From: Nevskia sp.
GTDB lineage: Bacteria; Pseudomonadota; Gammaproteobacteria; Nevskiales; Nevskiaceae
DNA length: 64,000 nt
NCBI RefSeq assembly: GCF_021732705.1
Contig: NZ_JAKFUM010000003.1
Coordinates: 434,001 to 498,000 of the forward strand
Direction: 5' to 3'
In this document: piece after piece, positions 17,123 to 26,930 of the stretch
Layout: each line of letters starts with the position of its first letter
Position numbering within the stretch: position 1 is the stretch's first letter
Position numbers and translations under genes: made by a program
The notes under the pieces: model-generated
Told to the model about the DNA's origin: nothing
Database searches by the model: none
Seen by the model: only the letters and a program-made list of their open reading frames with translations

Positions 17123-17650
17123 GTGATCCGCAGCTATCGCGGCCGGTCGCCGACGCTTGGCGAGGCCGTCTACATCGACGAGCAGGCCTGCGTCATCGGC
17201 GACTGCGTGCTCGGCGACGACGTCTCGGTCTGGCCGATGGCCGTGGTTCGCGGCGACGTCAACTTCATCCGCATCGGCCAGCGCACCAACGTGCAGGACG
17301 GCGCCGTGCTGCACGTCACCCACGATGGCCCGCTGCTGCCGGGCGGCATGGGTCTGATCATCGGCGACGATGTCACCATCGGCCATCAGGCAATCCTGCA
17401 CGGCTGCACCGTCGGCAACCGCTGCCTGATCGGCATGGGCGCGAAAGTGCTGGACCGCGCCGTGATCGAGGATGACGTGCTGCTGGCCGCCGGTTCGCTG
17501 GTGGGGCCGGGCAAGCGCCTGGAATCCGGCTGGCTGTATCGCGGCAGCCCGGCCGTGGCGGCCCGCCGGCTCAGCGAGCAGGAAATCGCAAACCTGCGCT
17601 ACTCGGCCGAGCATTACGTCCGGGTCAAGAATTTTTACCGGCAGGGCTGA
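17123..17650 (+). CDS. Gamma-class carbonic anhydrase-like protein (YrdA family)
   Basis: 175 residues of left-handed beta helix with hexapeptide repeats (VIGDCVLGDDVSVWPMAVVRGDV). Metal-ligand histidines are visible in VLHVTHDG (first His pair) and in IGHQAILHGC. This matches YrdA/CaiE-type trimeric gamma-carbonic anhydrase homologues, many of which bind zinc but have weak activity. The start is GTG 17123, immediately before MIRSYRGRSPTLG, a conserved N terminus in the family. It lies between the lipoprotein hydrolase and gpmA on the same strand with short gaps. Confidence 0.9.
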   Translation: MIRSYRGRSPTLGEAVYIDEQACVIGDCVLGDDVSVWPMAVVRGDVNFIRIGQRTNVQDGAVLHVTHDGPLLPGGMGLIIGDDVTIGHQAILHGCTVGNRCLIGMGAKVLDRAVIEDDVLLAAGSLVGPGKRLESGWLYRGSPAVAARRLSEQEIANLRYSAEHYVRVKNFYRQG

Positions 17651-17698
17651 TCCGGCCCCGTCATTTCGCAATCCGTCACCGAAGAGCCCCGTCAGGAC

Positions 17699-18448
17699 AT
17701 GACCCGTAAACTCGTGCTGTTGCGCCACGGCCAGAGCCAGTGGAACCTCGAAAACCGCTTCACCGGCTGGGTCGATGTCGACCTGACCGAGCAGGGCCGC
17801 GCCGAAGCCAAGGCCGGTGGCGAACTGATGCGGGCCGAAGGCCTGACCTTCGATAGCGCCCACACCTCGGTGCTGAAGCGCGCGATCCGCACGCTGAATG
17901 CCGCGCTCGACGCGATGGACCAGCAGTGGATTCCGGTGACCAAGACCTGGCGCCTGAACGAGCGCCACTACGGCGCGCTGCAGGGTCTGGACAAGGCCGA
18001 GACCACGGCCAAGCACGGCGAGGCGCAGGTCAAGATCTGGCGCCGCAGCTACGACATCCCGCCGCCGGCGATGACGCTCGACGACCCGGGTCACCCGGCC
18101 AACGACGTGCGCTACGCCAAGCTCGACGCCGCCGCCCTGCCGGGCACGGAATCGCTGGCGACGACGCTCGACCGCGTGCTGCCGTACTGGCATGACGCCA
18201 TCGCCCCTCAGCTCAAGGCCGGCCAGACCGTGCTCGTGGCCGCTCACGGCAACAGTCTGCGCGCGCTGTACAAGTACCTGACCGGCATCGGCGAAGCCGA
18301 GATCCTCGAGATCAACATCCCGACCGGCATCCCGCTGCTGTTCGAACTGGATGACCAGTTGAAGGTGGTCAGCCACCGCTACCTCGGCGATCCGGAAGCG
18401 GCGAAGCGGGCGGCGGAAGCGGTCGCCAATCAGGCGAAGGCGAAGTAA
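17699..18448 (+). CDS. gpmA: 2,3-bisphosphoglycerate-dependent phosphoglycerate mutase
   Basis: 249 residues, the normal length for GpmA. The catalytic phosphohistidine motif is [12 protein letters not shown] at the N terminus, the second His lies in [15 protein letters not shown], and the substrate region [14 protein letters not shown] is present. It interconverts 3- and 2-phosphoglycerate in glycolysis/gluconeogenesis. ATG 17699 begins the conserved sequence. It ends in a run of Ala/Lys codons and is followed by a strong GC hairpin at 18471. Confidence 0.97.
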   Translation: MTRKLVLLRHGQSQWNLENRFTGWVDVDLTEQGRAEAKAGGELMRAEGLTFDSAHTSVLKRAIRTLNAALDAMDQQWIPVTKTWRLNERHYGALQGLDKAETTAKHGEAQVKIWRRSYDIPPPAMTLDDPGHPANDVRYAKLDAAALPGTESLATTLDRVLPYWHDAIAPQLKAGQTVLVAAHGNSLRALYKYLTGIGEAEILEINIPTGIPLLFELDDQLKVVSHRYLGDPEAAKRAAEAVANQAKAK

Positions 18449-18470
18449 GTCCCGGCAGAGCGCATGACAT

Positions 18471-18497
18471 GCCGACGGCGGCGTGGCCGCCGTCGGC
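18471..18497. terminator. Strong GC hairpin between convergent gpmA and DUF455 gene
   Basis: A perfect 12-bp inverted repeat (GCCGACGGCGGC, loop GTG) fills most of the 53-bp gap between convergent stops. There is only a short T stretch. It is likely a bidirectional terminator. Confidence 0.7.
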
Positions 18498-18501
18498 TTG
18501 A

Positions 18502-19359
18502 TCAAGCCGGCCGCGCCGTCGCCGCGCGCCGCGGCTGCGGTTTCGGGGCGCGCTCGGGACGTTGATCGAGCGCGTGCTGGATCAGCCGCAGTTCCTCGTC
18601 GCTGAACCCGGCTTCGCGCCGCGCCGCGTCGTTGATCGGCGGCCGGATGCTCATGCCCTGCTCGGCCAGCAGGCGCTGCGAAGTCGCGATCGGATCGACG
18701 CCTTCGCGCGTGCAGGCCCAGCGGTACCAGCGCGTGCCGATCGCGACGTGGCCGACTTCCTCGGCCAGGATCACGTCGAGGATCGCGACCGTGTCGCGGT
18801 CGCCGATCTCGGTCAGCCGCCGGATGATGCCCGGCGTCACGTCGAGGCCGCGCGCCTCGAGCACGCGCGGCACGCAGCACATGCGATCGAGCAGCGCGTG
18901 CGCGGTCTTTTCGGCCGCTTCCCACAGGCCGTTGTGCGCCGGCAGGTCGCCGTAGTCGAAGCCCAGCTCCTTCAGCCGCGCGCGCAGCATCGCGAAATGG
19001 CGGGCTTCGTCCTGCGCCACCGAAATCCAGTCGCGGTAGTAGTCGGCCGGCAGGCCGCGAAAGCGCCAGGCTGCGTCCAGCGCCAGATTGATCGCGTTGA
19101 ACTCGATGTGGGCCACGGCATGGATCAGCGCGGCGCGGCCCGCCACGGTGCCGAGGCCGCGCGTCGGCACATCGCGCGGATGGATCAGCTCGGGTCGGGC
19201 CGGCCGGCCGGGGATGCGGGCATCCGCGGCTGGCGCATCGGCGTGCGAAAAATCGGCTGCCGGATCGATGGCGGCCGCGAGCCGGCATTTTTCGCCCGGA
19301 TCGACCGCGACCAGCGCCGCCAGCACGGCGGCAAAGCCATCGCTCACGCGCAGGTCCAC
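18502..19359 (-). CDS. DUF455 ferritin-like protein
   Basis: 285 residues. Metal-binding helix motifs of a ferritin-like di-iron protein are visible: AHIEFNAI, QDEARHFAMLRARL and AEEVGHVAIGTRWY. DUF455 proteins are related to MiaE-like di-iron proteins, but their reaction is not established. The start is GTG 19359, which overlaps the 3' end of the upstream FAH-family gene by 16 bp, implying translational coupling. The C-terminal ~25 residues are a basic/proline-rich tail (RPERAPKPQPRRAATARPA) that looks disordered. Confidence 0.85.
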   Translation of the reverse strand: MDLRVSDGFAAVLAALVAVDPGEKCRLAAAIDPAADFSHADAPAADARIPGRPARPELIHPRDVPTRGLGTVAGRAALIHAVAHIEFNAINLALDAAWRFRGLPADYYRDWISVAQDEARHFAMLRARLKELGFDYGDLPAHNGLWEAAEKTAHALLDRMCCVPRVLEARGLDVTPGIIRRLTEIGDRDTVAILDVILAEEVGHVAIGTRWYRWACTREGVDPIATSQRLLAEQGMSIRPPINDAARREAGFSDEELRLIQHALDQRPERAPKPQPRRAATARPA

Positions 19360-19970
19360 TCGAAACGGCCAAGGCTCGGGCTGGCGAGCAGGCAGTGATC
19401 GCCGGGCTTGAGTTCGGCCACCCCTTTCGGCGTGCCGGTGTAGATCACGTCACCCGGTTCCAGGCTCCAGAACTGGCTCAGGATGCGGATCTGCTGCGCC
19501 ACCGGATACAGCATCTCGCGGGTCAGGCCGTGCTGGCGCAGTTCGCCGTTGACGTGCAGCGTGAACTCCAGCGCCTGCAGGTCCTGTTCGAGGAACGGCT
19601 TGAAATCGCCGAGCGGGGCGGAGCCATCGAACGACTTCGAGATCTCCCAGGGCTTGCCCTTGTTCTTGAGTTCGGTCTGCAGGTCGCGCAGGGTCAGGTC
19701 GAGGCCGAGGGTGACGCCGGCGACCGAGTCCAGCGCGTCTTCGAGCGCGATGTCGCGGCCGCCGCCGGTCAGCATCACCACCAGTTCCGCTTCGTGGTGA
19801 ACGCCGCCGTGGCCCTTCGGCAGGTCGATCACGTCGCCGAGCGGCACCACCGCCGAGGCCGGCTTCATGAACACCACGCACTCGCCATCCGGCTTGTGGC
19901 CGAGGTGCGCCAGTTCGGCGACGTGGTCGGCGTAGTTCTTGCCGATGCAGAAAATGCGGTTGACCTTCAT
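19344..19970 (-). CDS. Fumarylacetoacetate hydrolase family protein
   Basis: 208 residues beginning at ATG 19970 (MKVNRIFCIGKNYADHVAEL). The FAH-fold active-site blocks are present: FMKPASAVV, VHHEAELVVML (metal-binding E..E) and KSFDGSAPLGDF, with IYTGTPKGVAELKPGD near the C terminus. The small single-domain size matches FahD1-type acylpyruvases/oxaloacetate decarboxylases or isomerases. The exact substrate cannot be given. It is the first gene of a two-gene unit with DUF455. Confidence 0.9.
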   Translation of the reverse strand: MKVNRIFCIGKNYADHVAELAHLGHKPDGECVVFMKPASAVVPLGDVIDLPKGHGGVHHEAELVVMLTGGGRDIALEDALDSVAGVTLGLDLTLRDLQTELKNKGKPWEISKSFDGSAPLGDFKPFLEQDLQALEFTLHVNGELRQHGLTREMLYPVAQQIRILSQFWSLEPGDVIYTGTPKGVAELKPGDHCLLASPSLGRFEWTCA

Positions 19971-20094
19971 CGAGTGCCTGACGGAAGAGGGAGGGGGCCT
20001 GCGCTTTTGCGAACGCGGCGGTGTCGGCGATACTTTAAGCGTGCTGCCGCAGGGATGTGGCGGCCCACCATTCGATCCAACGGAGAAGGTCAGC

Positions 20095-20796
20095 ATGAAG
20101 CATCGCAAGTGGCAGCTCGGTGTGGTGATGGCAGCGGCCGGCAGCCTGTTCGCATCCGGTGCAGTCGGTGCCGACCAGCAAGGCGCCTACATCGGCCTCG
20201 TTGGCGGCGTCGGACTGCTGAACGACACGGCGGCGACCGTCAGCAGCGGCGGCGTGGCGACGACCGGCACGCTCGAATTCAGTGACGGCCCGATCGGCGG
20301 CATCGTTACCGGCTACACCTTCGCCAACGGTCTGCGCCCGGAACTGGAAGTGACCTACCGGCGCAACCGCTTCGATGGCGGCGGCGGCAATGTCCGCACC
20401 GCGTCCGGCGTTGCCAGCCTGTACTACAACTTCTCGAACAAGGGCTATTACTTCTACGTCGGCGGTGGTGGCGGCTACGCCAACCTGCGTGCCTACCTCG
20501 ACGAGGCCGGCGGCGATACCGCGAACAAGGCGGTCTACAGCGCTGGCACCGGTCTGGGCTTTGCGGCCACGCGCAACCTGCAGGTCGGCGTCGACTATCG
20601 CTTCACCGGCACCTTCGATCGTCCGGTGTTCACTTATGACGTCGGCGGCGCGCCGGTCGACGCCGCGTTCCGCTATCGCGGCAGTGTCGTCACCATCGGC
20701 CTGCGCTACTCGTTCGGCGCGATCTTCGGCGGCGGCGAGGGCAGCGGCGTGCGCGCCGGTGACGAAGACGTACGCGTGGTGCCGGTCTCGCGCTGA
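20095..20796 (+). CDS. Outer-membrane beta-barrel protein
   Basis: 233 residues. ATG 20095 follows CGGAGAAGG. The signal peptide ends in SGAVGA. The mature part starts QQGAYIGLVGGVGLLND and consists of eight or so alternating strands (FSNKGYYFYVGGGGGYANL; LQVGVDYRFTGTF; VVTIGLRYSFGAIF), as in OmpA-like/opacity porin barrels (PF13505 type). It has no OmpA C-terminal peptidoglycan domain. Its role is unknown. A terminator follows directly. Confidence 0.82.
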   Translation: MKHRKWQLGVVMAAAGSLFASGAVGADQQGAYIGLVGGVGLLNDTAATVSSGGVATTGTLEFSDGPIGGIVTGYTFANGLRPELEVTYRRNRFDGGGGNVRTASGVASLYYNFSNKGYYFYVGGGGGYANLRAYLDEAGGDTANKAVYSAGTGLGFAATRNLQVGVDYRFTGTFDRPVFTYDVGGAPVDAAFRYRGSVVTIGLRYSFGAIFGGGEGSGVRAGDEDVRVVPVSR

Positions 20797-20820
20797 GTCC
20801 GTATCGCGCGTGTCATCGGA

Positions 20821-20849
20821 AGCCGTCGGCGAAATCCGGCGGCTTTTTT
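20821..20849 (+). terminator. Rho-independent terminator after beta-barrel gene
   Basis: A 9-bp stem (AGCCGTCGG / CCGGCGGCT, one G-T pair), 6-base loop and six T lie 24 bp after the stop of the beta-barrel gene. Confidence 0.9.
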
Positions 20850-20881
20850 GTGGACGACGCTGCGCAAGCCGTCGCCGCACG

Positions 20882-20920
20882 AAAAAAAAGCGGCCACCAC
20901 CCCGGTACTTCGGTGGCCGC
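20882..20920 (-). terminator. Rho-independent terminator for the minus-strand phosphorelay operon
   Basis: Reading the minus strand, a perfect 9-bp stem (GCGGCCACC / GGTGGCCGC) with a 13-base loop is followed by eight T. It lies ~190 bp beyond the stop of the response regulator at 21109 and faces the preceding terminator. Confidence 0.85.
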
Positions 20921-21048
20921 AAGCTCAGGGTACCTCCGACTTCGCGACCGATCCCCGATGCGCGGCTGCGCCGCGGACCCGACACCGGCACACGAGGCCG
21001 GAACAGCCCCGGGATTGTTGATGCCACGTGAATGTGCCTCAATCGGCT

Positions 21049-21090
21049 GATCGGCTTGGTACGAAAGGACTAGTCCCGTTCGTGCCGATC
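21049..21090. repeat. Interrupted inverted repeat downstream of the response regulator
   Basis: Nested arms GATCGGC / GCCGATC, ACGAA / TTCGT and GGAC / GTCC meet around a TA centre. The whole can fold into an extended hairpin 19 bp past the regulator stop. There is no T run. It may be a transcript-end stabiliser or a repeat relic. Confidence 0.4.
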
Positions 21091-21108
21091 GGCTGACCCA
21101 AACGCGGC

Positions 21109-21771
21109 TCAGCCGCGCTCGGGATTCGCCATCAGCCGTTGCGCCAGCACCGCCGCCTGCGTGCGCGTCTGCAGATCGAGCTTGCGCAGCAGCGTGCTGA
21201 TGTGGGTCTTGACCGTCGATTCGCTGATGCCGAGATCGCTGGCGATCTGCTTGTTCAGCCGGCCATCGCGCAGGTGCAGCATGATCCGGAGCTCCTGCGG
21301 CGACAGCCGCCCCAGCCGGACCTCGGCGGCATCGCGCGGCTTGGCGCGGTCGTCCATCGCCGCCGGCATGACCCACGAGCTCTCGCCATCGAGCAGGCGC
21401 CGGATGATCGTCTGCATCTCGTCCGGGCCGATCGACTTGTGGATGAACGCAACCGCACCCAGCGTCTGCGCCAGCCGCACCCAGACCTGTTCCGACAGCG
21501 ACGACACCACCGCCACCCGCAGCGCCGGATGCTGGCTGCTGAGGTATTGCAGCGATGACAGGCCTTCGGCGCCGGGCATCAGCAGATCGAGCAGCACGAG
21601 GTCGGCTGGCGGCGTCGCGGCGGCGGCGGTGGTCAGCGATTCGAACGAATCGGTCTCGACGATCGTGGCATCGGGGGCCACGGCCTTCACCGCCAGACGC
21701 AGCGCAACCCGGAACAGCGGATGGTCGTCGGCGATCAGCACGATGGGCGCAGCGGAAGTACGGTCGGTCAT
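21109..21771 (-). CDS. NarL/FixJ-family response regulator of a phosphorelay operon
   Basis: 220 residues. The receiver ([29 protein letters not shown] with the phospho-Asp) is followed by a LuxR-type HTH ([15 protein letters not shown]...[20 protein letters not shown]). Its ATG overlaps the stop of the CHASE hybrid kinase by four bases (ATGA), so it is translated with it and is the natural output of that kinase. It is a paralogue of the regulator at 2524-3216 (similar length, same MAN/ARLL ending style). Its targets are unknown. Confidence 0.93.
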   Translation of the reverse strand: MTDRTSAAPIVLIADDHPLFRVALRLAVKAVAPDATIVETDSFESLTTAAAATPPADLVLLDLLMPGAEGLSSLQYLSSQHPALRVAVVSSLSEQVWVRLAQTLGAVAFIHKSIGPDEMQTIIRRLLDGESSWVMPAAMDDRAKPRDAAEVRLGRLSPQELRIMLHLRDGRLNKQIASDLGISESTVKTHISTLLRKLDLQTRTQAAVLAQRLMANPERG

Positions 21772-24700
21772 GGCCGGAGGGAGCGGTCGGTGCGGGAAAG
21801 GGTTGACGAGTCGGATCGGGGGGATGCGGGATCGAGTGCCGCGATCAACTGCCGGTGACGGGCCACGGCGGCGGCAATCTCCGCGTCATCGGCAGCGGGT
21901 GTCAGGGTCGCGTGGCACCGCGACAGCGCCTGCGCACCGAGCCAGTCGCAGTGGCCCTGCAGGGTCGCGGAAGCCTGCCGGAAGGCGACGTCGTCACCCG
22001 ACTGCCGGGCCGCGAGCAGCGCCGCGATGGTCGGCTCGGACTGGCCGCGCAGGCCGTCGAGCATGGCCTGCAGGCCGTCGGGACCGAGATCGTCCCGCCA
22101 CTGGTCGAGCACGGCGGCATCCGGCAGGTCGGCCGGATGCGCGGGCGCCGCGGGTTCGGGTCGTGCATCGGCGCGCTGCACCGGCGAACGGCCAGCCGCC
22201 GGCATCACTTCGCGAAGCGCGGCATCGAGCTCGGCGCGGCGGATCGGCTTGCCGAGGTGCCGATCCATGCCGGCGGCGATGCAGGCCTGACGCTCGTCGT
22301 CGAGCACGCTGGCGGTCATCGCGAAGATGCGCGGCTGACGCGGCAGCGGCAGCGCCCGGATCCGGCGCGTGGCCTCCAGACCGTCGAGCCCCGGCATCTG
22401 CACATCCATCAGCAGCAGGTCGTAGTCGCCGGCCGCGGCCATCTCGACCGCGCGCAGCCCGTCTTCGGCGAGATCGGCCGCCACGCCCAGCGACTGCAGC
22501 ATGCGCAGCCCGACCTTCTGATTGACCGGGTTGTCCTCGACCAGCAGCACGCGCAGGGCCGATGGCCGTGTCCCGGGCGGCGCAGGGGGCGTCGATGTGC
22601 TGGCGGCGGCCGGCGCGGCCAGCAGTTCGGTGAACACTTGCAGCAGTGCCGCGCGGCGCAGCGGCTTCAGGCGCACGCGGTCGACCAGCGGCGTCGCCTG
22701 CGGCAGTCGCAGGCTGCTGAGCAGCAGCAGCGGCAGGTTGGCGCCATCGGCACGGGCGCGGATCGCCGCCGCCAGCGCCAGCCCGTCCATCTCCGGCATC
22801 AGGTAGTCGAGCACGGCCAGGTCGTAGCGTTCGCCCGCCGTCAGCCGACTCAGCGCGTCGGCAGCGCTGGCGCAGCCAACGGCCGTCATCTGCCAGTCGC
22901 GCGCGGCGGCCAGCACGATGCGGCGATTGACCGGGTGATCGTCGACCACCAGCAGGCGCTTGCCGGCCAGCGCCGAGGCGTCCGGCTGCGGTGGCGGTGG
23001 CCACGCCGGATCATGCTGGACGGCGACGTGGAACGAGAACGTCGAGCCTTCGCCGGGCCGGCTGTCGACCGCGACATCGCCGCCCATGCGCTGGGCGAGC
23101 CGCTGGCAGATCGCGAGCCCCAGCCCGGTACCGCCGTAGCGGCGCGTGGTCGAGGCATCGACCTGGCTGAAGCTGCGGAACAGGCGATCGAGCCGTTCCG
23201 GCGCGATGCCGATGCCGGTGTCGCGCACGGCCACATGCAGGCGCAGCCGCTGCGCATCGAGCGCCTCGGCCCGGATCGAGACCAGCACCGAGCCGCGCTC
23301 GGTGAACTTCACGGCGTTCGACAAGTAGTTGACCAGCACCTGCCGCAGGCGGCCACGGTCGGCGCGGATCATCACCGGCACGCCGTCGTCGATCTCGCAG
23401 GCGAGTTCGAGGCCTTTCGCGGCGGCGGCGACGGCGGCCTGCTCCAGCGCTTCGTCGACCGTGTGCGGCAGGTCGAACACCTGCTCGTCGAGCTCGATCT
23501 GCCCGGCCTCGACCTTCGAGAAATCGAGGATGTCGTTGATCACGTGCAGCAGGTGGTCGCCGCTGTGGCGAATCGTGTCGAGGCTGGCGCGCTGGTCGGC
23601 ATCGAGCGGCGCATCGGCCATCAGCTCGGCGGTGCCGAGGATGGCGTTCAGTGGCGTGCGGATCTCGTGGCTCATGTTCGCCAGGAACTCGCTCTTGGCC
23701 CGGTTGGCCGCCTCGACCGCCGACCGCGCCTGCTGCAGCGCCACCGCCTGCCGCCGCCAGCGGGCGCCGCCGCGGGCAACGACGGCCAGCAGCAGTGCCG
23801 ACAGCGCGCCGCCAAGCGCCACCAGCCACGGCGCCAGCCGATCGGCCACGGTGACGAAGCCGGGCAGCGCATGGGCGCGCAGCGTCCAGGCCCGCCCCGG
23901 CATCGCGATGCCGACGGTGCCGTCGAGCCCGGTGCCGACGCCGGGATCGTCGGCGCCGGCCAGCGGCTGGGGGCTGCCGGCAGCGTCGCGGCCGGCGGTC
24001 GAGTAGAGCCGGGCGGCGCCGGCGGTGGCCGGGCCGTCGAACACCTCGAACGCGATCGGGCTCGGGCTGTCGCCGAGCAGGCCGAGCATGAAATCGTCGG
24101 CGCGGAATGCCGCCGTGAGCCAGCCGAGCAGGCGGCCCTCGCGCTGGATCGCGAGATAGGCGATGAAGCCGGCCTGCGCGCCGTTCGAGGCGGCCAGCCG
24201 CAGGCGCGGGCTGATCGTGACTTCGCCGCTGGCGACCGCCGCTTCCATCACGGCGCGACGAGTCGGCTCCTGCATCATGTCGACGCCGAGCACGCGCTGG
24301 TTTTCGGCCGTGAACGGCGCGACGTAGAGAATCGGCGAATGGATCGCCGGCGGTTCGACCGCCGCCGGCCGGCCCGGCTCGACCGGCGGCCGCGGCGTGA
24401 ATTCCCGCAGCAGCGCCGGGTCCGCCAGCCCTTCCGGCAGCGGCGCGCGGCGCACCGATGCGACGAAGGCCGACAGCTCGGCCGCCGGCACGGCCACGGC
24501 GAAGCTCAGCGACTTGAAGCCGGGGTAGTGCTGGTCCAGCCGCAGCGTCTCGACGTAGCGCAGCCAGTCCGCACGGCTGACCTCGTCGGACGCGATGAAC
24601 AGGCCGAGGCCGCCGCGCAGCACCTGACCGTACGCCGCCATCCGCTGTTCGACGGCGGCGACGATGCGCTGCAGTTCGTAGTCGAACCGGGCGCGCTGAT

Positions 24701-24818
24701 GTTCCTGCACCAGCTTCTGCGTCTGCCAGCCGCCGAGCAGGCCGGCGGCCAGCATCACCGCGATCAGCGCCAGGGCGGATCGCGACAGCAGTGGCCCGTC
24801 GGTCGGCGCTTCGCTCAT
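21768..24818 (-). CDS. CHASE-domain hybrid sensor histidine kinase with two receivers and HPt
   Basis: 1016 residues from ATG 24818. An N-terminal membrane helix (~13-33) is followed by a periplasmic CHASE domain (~60-290; [32 protein letters not shown]), a second helix (~320-345), HisKA with His near residue 384 ([12 protein letters not shown]), HATPase ([25 protein letters not shown]), receiver 1 (~620, VVDDHPVN / [11 protein letters not shown]), receiver 2 (~755, [10 protein letters not shown] / [11 protein letters not shown]) and an HPt with phospho-His near 953 (LQGHCDWLG). CHASE domains sense small extracellular ligands. It is coupled by ATGA overlaps to an upstream receiver-HPt protein and a downstream NarL regulator, giving a complete relay. 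The long open N-terminal extension is not used. Confidence 0.93.
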   Translation of the reverse strand: MSEAPTDGPLLSRSALALIAVMLAAGLLGGWQTQKLVQEHQRARFDYELQRIVAAVEQRMAAYGQVLRGGLGLFIASDEVSRADWLRYVETLRLDQHYPGFKSLSFAVAVPAAELSAFVASVRRAPLPEGLADPALLREFTPRPPVEPGRPAAVEPPAIHSPILYVAPFTAENQRVLGVDMMQEPTRRAVMEAAVASGEVTISPRLRLAASNGAQAGFIAYLAIQREGRLLGWLTAAFRADDFMLGLLGDSPSPIAFEVFDGPATAGAARLYSTAGRDAAGSPQPLAGADDPGVGTGLDGTVGIAMPGRAWTLRAHALPGFVTVADRLAPWLVALGGALSALLLAVVARGGARWRRQAVALQQARSAVEAANRAKSEFLANMSHEIRTPLNAILGTAELMADAPLDADQRASLDTIRHSGDHLLHVINDILDFSKVEAGQIELDEQVFDLPHTVDEALEQAAVAAAAKGLELACEIDDGVPVMIRADRGRLRQVLVNYLSNAVKFTERGSVLVSIRAEALDAQRLRLHVAVRDTGIGIAPERLDRLFRSFSQVDASTTRRYGGTGLGLAICQRLAQRMGGDVAVDSRPGEGSTFSFHVAVQHDPAWPPPPQPDASALAGKRLLVVDDHPVNRRIVLAAARDWQMTAVGCASAADALSRLTAGERYDLAVLDYLMPEMDGLALAAAIRARADGANLPLLLLSSLRLPQATPLVDRVRLKPLRRAALLQVFTELLAAPAAASTSTPPAPPGTRPSALRVLLVEDNPVNQKVGLRMLQSLGVAADLAEDGLRAVEMAAAGDYDLLLMDVQMPGLDGLEATRRIRALPLPRQPRIFAMTASVLDDERQACIAAGMDRHLGKPIRRAELDAALREVMPAAGRSPVQRADARPEPAAPAHPADLPDAAVLDQWRDDLGPDGLQAMLDGLRGQSEPTIAALLAARQSGDDVAFRQASATLQGHCDWLGAQALSRCHATLTPAADDAEIAAAVARHRQLIAALDPASPRSDSSTLSRTDRSLRP

Positions 24819-25669
24819 CGGCCGATATCGCCCGCTGCCGCCGACGCGGCTGCCGCCGACGCGGCTGCCGTCGTCGGGGCCGCGGCCAGGATCGCGCCGT
24901 GCCGCCACACGGCGGCGACCAGCCGCGCGTGCCGGGCCAGCAGGCCGCGCACGTCGGCGCTGGTGCGCGTGCGATCGCCGGCACTCGCCTGCGCTTCCAC
25001 CTCCGCGCACCGTGCGGCCAGCGCGTCGGCCCCGAGCTGCAGGCTGGTGCCGCGGAGCGCATGGGCGATCCGGCCGAGCGCCGCGAGATTGCCGGCAGCA
25101 ATGGCGGCGTCTGCCCGCGCCTGCTGCACGGGCAGATCGGCGATCAGCGCGCCGACCACTTCGGCCAGTCCGGCGTCGCCGTACAGCCGCTGCAGGTCGT
25201 GCAGCGCCCCCGGATCGAAATCCGTGGGCGGTTCGACGGTCGGTGACGCGGCCATCACTGCACGCAGCGTGGCCAGCCGCGGTGGGTGCGGAAGCGTTGC
25301 GTCGGCGCCCGCGGCACGGCAGCGCTCGTCATCGGCCGGATCGCGGATCAGCGCGACGAGGCGGATGGCGCCGGGGGCCTGCGCGCGGCCGACGGCGGCA
25401 AGCGTCGCCAGCGGCGCGAGGCGCGCGACATCGGCGTCGGCGTCGACGTCAGGATGGCCTGGTGGGTCGATGCCGACGATCAGCAGCGCGGGCGTGGCCT
25501 CGGCGATGAACCGGCCGGCGGCGTCGAGGTCCTCGACGATGACCGGCGGCGCGGCTTCCAGGCGCTGCAGCAGCAGGCCGAGCAGTTGCCGGGTCACGGC
25601 ATCGGACATCAGCAGGCCGACGCGCAGCGCGGTGGCGTCCGGGCCTGAAGCAGAGTCGGCATTCGGCAT
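24815..25669 (-). CDS. Degenerate receiver plus HPt protein
   Basis: 284 residues. The first ~125 residues look like a receiver fold ([48 protein letters not shown]), but the phospho-acceptor position is Gly (IVGID) and the acidic pair is reduced to one Asp, so it should not be phosphorylated. Residues ~155-260 form an HPt domain with His near 201 ([15 protein letters not shown]). The C terminus is Ala-rich and low-complexity, encoded partly by short GC tandem repeats near 24830-24875. It is first in an operon whose next gene is the CHASE hybrid kinase (4-bp overlap). It probably acts as a phosphotransfer or sink module for that kinase. Confidence 0.8.
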   Translation of the reverse strand: MPNADSASGPDATALRVGLLMSDAVTRQLLGLLLQRLEAAPPVIVEDLDAAGRFIAEATPALLIVGIDPPGHPDVDADADVARLAPLATLAAVGRAQAPGAIRLVALIRDPADDERCRAAGADATLPHPPRLATLRAVMAASPTVEPPTDFDPGALHDLQRLYGDAGLAEVVGALIADLPVQQARADAAIAAGNLAALGRIAHALRGTSLQLGADALAARCAEVEAQASAGDRTRTSADVRGLLARHARLVAAVWRHGAILAAAPTTAAASAAAASAAAGDIGR

Positions 25670-25890
25670 CGCGCCTGTCCCTGTGGGCGAAGAGTCCAGC
25701 GCTGACCTTACGGGGGCGCGCGGCGGCGATCAATGGCGGTGGCGAAAAAAGGCCCGGAAATAATGAATTCTGGTCGTCAGAATGCTCCGAATCGCCGGAA
25801 ATTCTGCTGCTTTGTGGCGATCGATGCGCCGATCATGCTGGCCGTGACGACCATGACGACGAGGTGATTTTTGTCAACAATCGCTCTGTT

Positions 25891-26790
25891 TCACGGCGCT
25901 GGCAGCGTGCGCAGCAGCGGGTCGGCGGAAAACTCGGCATCGAGATAATCGATGAACACGCGGGCCCGGCGCGGCAGCAGGCGCTTTTCGGCGTAGATCG
26001 CATGAATCGGCAGCGACGGAATGCCCCAGTCAGGCATCAGCACCTGAACCCGGCCGGATGCGATCTCGTCGGCGAACAGCCAGCGCGGCATCAGCGCGAT
26101 GCCCAGACCGTCGAGCACGGCGGCCCGCACGCCTTCCGGACTGTTGACGCGGAAGCGTCCGCCAACGGTGATCGGTGCCCGCTCGAACGGCCAGACCGCG
26201 CCGGTGGCCAGCAGCGAAAACAGCACGCACTGATGCCGGGGCAGGTCGAGCGGCGTCTGCGGCGTGCCGTGGGCCGCGAGGTAGTCGCTGCTGGCAACAC
26301 AGACGCGCCGCGCCGTGCCGATGCGCCGCGCGCGCAAAGCCGAATCGCGCAGATCGCCAACGCGGATCGCGACATCGACGCCTTCCTCGACCAGATCGAT
26401 CATCCGGTCGCCAATCTGCAGATCGAGATCGATCTCCGGATATCGCGCGAGGAACGGCTTGACCAGCGGCAGGATCTTGTAGCGCGCCAGCGCGGTCGGG
26501 GCAGTCGCGCGCAGCAGGCCGGCCGGGTGATCCTCGCCGCGGGCGTTGGATTCGGCTTCGCGCAGCGCATCGAGCGCCGGTCGCAGCTCGGCGTAATAAC
26601 GCTCGCCCTCCGAGGTCAGGGTCAGCCTGCGGGTCGAGCGGTGCATCAGCCGGGCGCCGACCTGCGCTTCGAGCGACGCCAGATGGCGGCTGACATTCGG
26701 CTGGCCGATGCCCAGCTCGCGAGCGACGGCGGACAGGCTGCCCGTCTCCACGGCGCGCGCGAAGCAATGCATCCACAGCAGGCGGTCCAT
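25891..26790 (-). CDS. LysR-family transcriptional regulator
   Basis: 299 residues. The winged HTH is at the N terminus (SLSAVARELGIGQPNVSRHLASLEAQVGARLMHRSTRRLTLT), and the periplasmic-binding-like effector domain runs from about residue 90 (LLRATAPTALARYKILPLVKPFLARYPEIDLDLQI). It belongs to the CrgA/DsdC-like branch (YY.EL..ALDALREAE linker). It is divergent from an AhpD-like gene and an SDR, with a TTTTGG-N11-CCAAAA box between, so it most likely controls them and itself. The effector is unknown. Confidence 0.95.
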   Translation of the reverse strand: MDRLLWMHCFARAVETGSLSAVARELGIGQPNVSRHLASLEAQVGARLMHRSTRRLTLTSEGERYYAELRPALDALREAESNARGEDHPAGLLRATAPTALARYKILPLVKPFLARYPEIDLDLQIGDRMIDLVEEGVDVAIRVGDLRDSALRARRIGTARRVCVASSDYLAAHGTPQTPLDLPRHQCVLFSLLATGAVWPFERAPITVGGRFRVNSPEGVRAAVLDGLGIALMPRWLFADEIASGRVQVLMPDWGIPSLPIHAIYAEKRLLPRRARVFIDYLDAEFSADPLLRTLPAP

Positions 26791-26848
26791 GCGATGGGGC
26801 TCCGATCATTCATCCGGATTCATGCGCCACGCGCATGAGCCATATGTG

Positions 26849-26871
26849 TTTTGGTTAGCTTATCGCCAAAA
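26849..26871. promoter_or_regulatory. LysR-type operator candidate between divergent genes
   Basis: A perfect TTTTGG-N11-CCAAAA palindrome (the T-N11-A rule of LysR boxes) lies 58 bp from the LysR start and 60 bp from the AhpD-like start. It is flanked by GCGCATGAG direct repeats at 26831 and 26872 and preceded by the inverted repeat CATGCGC-CAC-GCGCATG at 26821-26837. A further palindrome, TTCGGTACCGAA, is at 26908-26919. Confidence 0.75.
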
Positions 26872-26930
26872 GCGCATGAGTCGATAGTGCGGTCCACGCC
26901 GAAACGATTCGGTACCGAACGAGAACCGCC

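Noticed and set aside
21058-21076. GGTACGAAAGGACTAG resembles the conserved AGTACGAGAGGACC end region of 23S rRNA
   Set aside because: Only about a dozen bases match, and no other 23S or 5S sequence surrounds it. The match is better explained by the local inverted repeat.
21855-25763. A 1302-codon open frame opposite the CHASE kinase operon
   Set aside because: Antisense shadow of identified domains; no start signal and no fold-like sequence.
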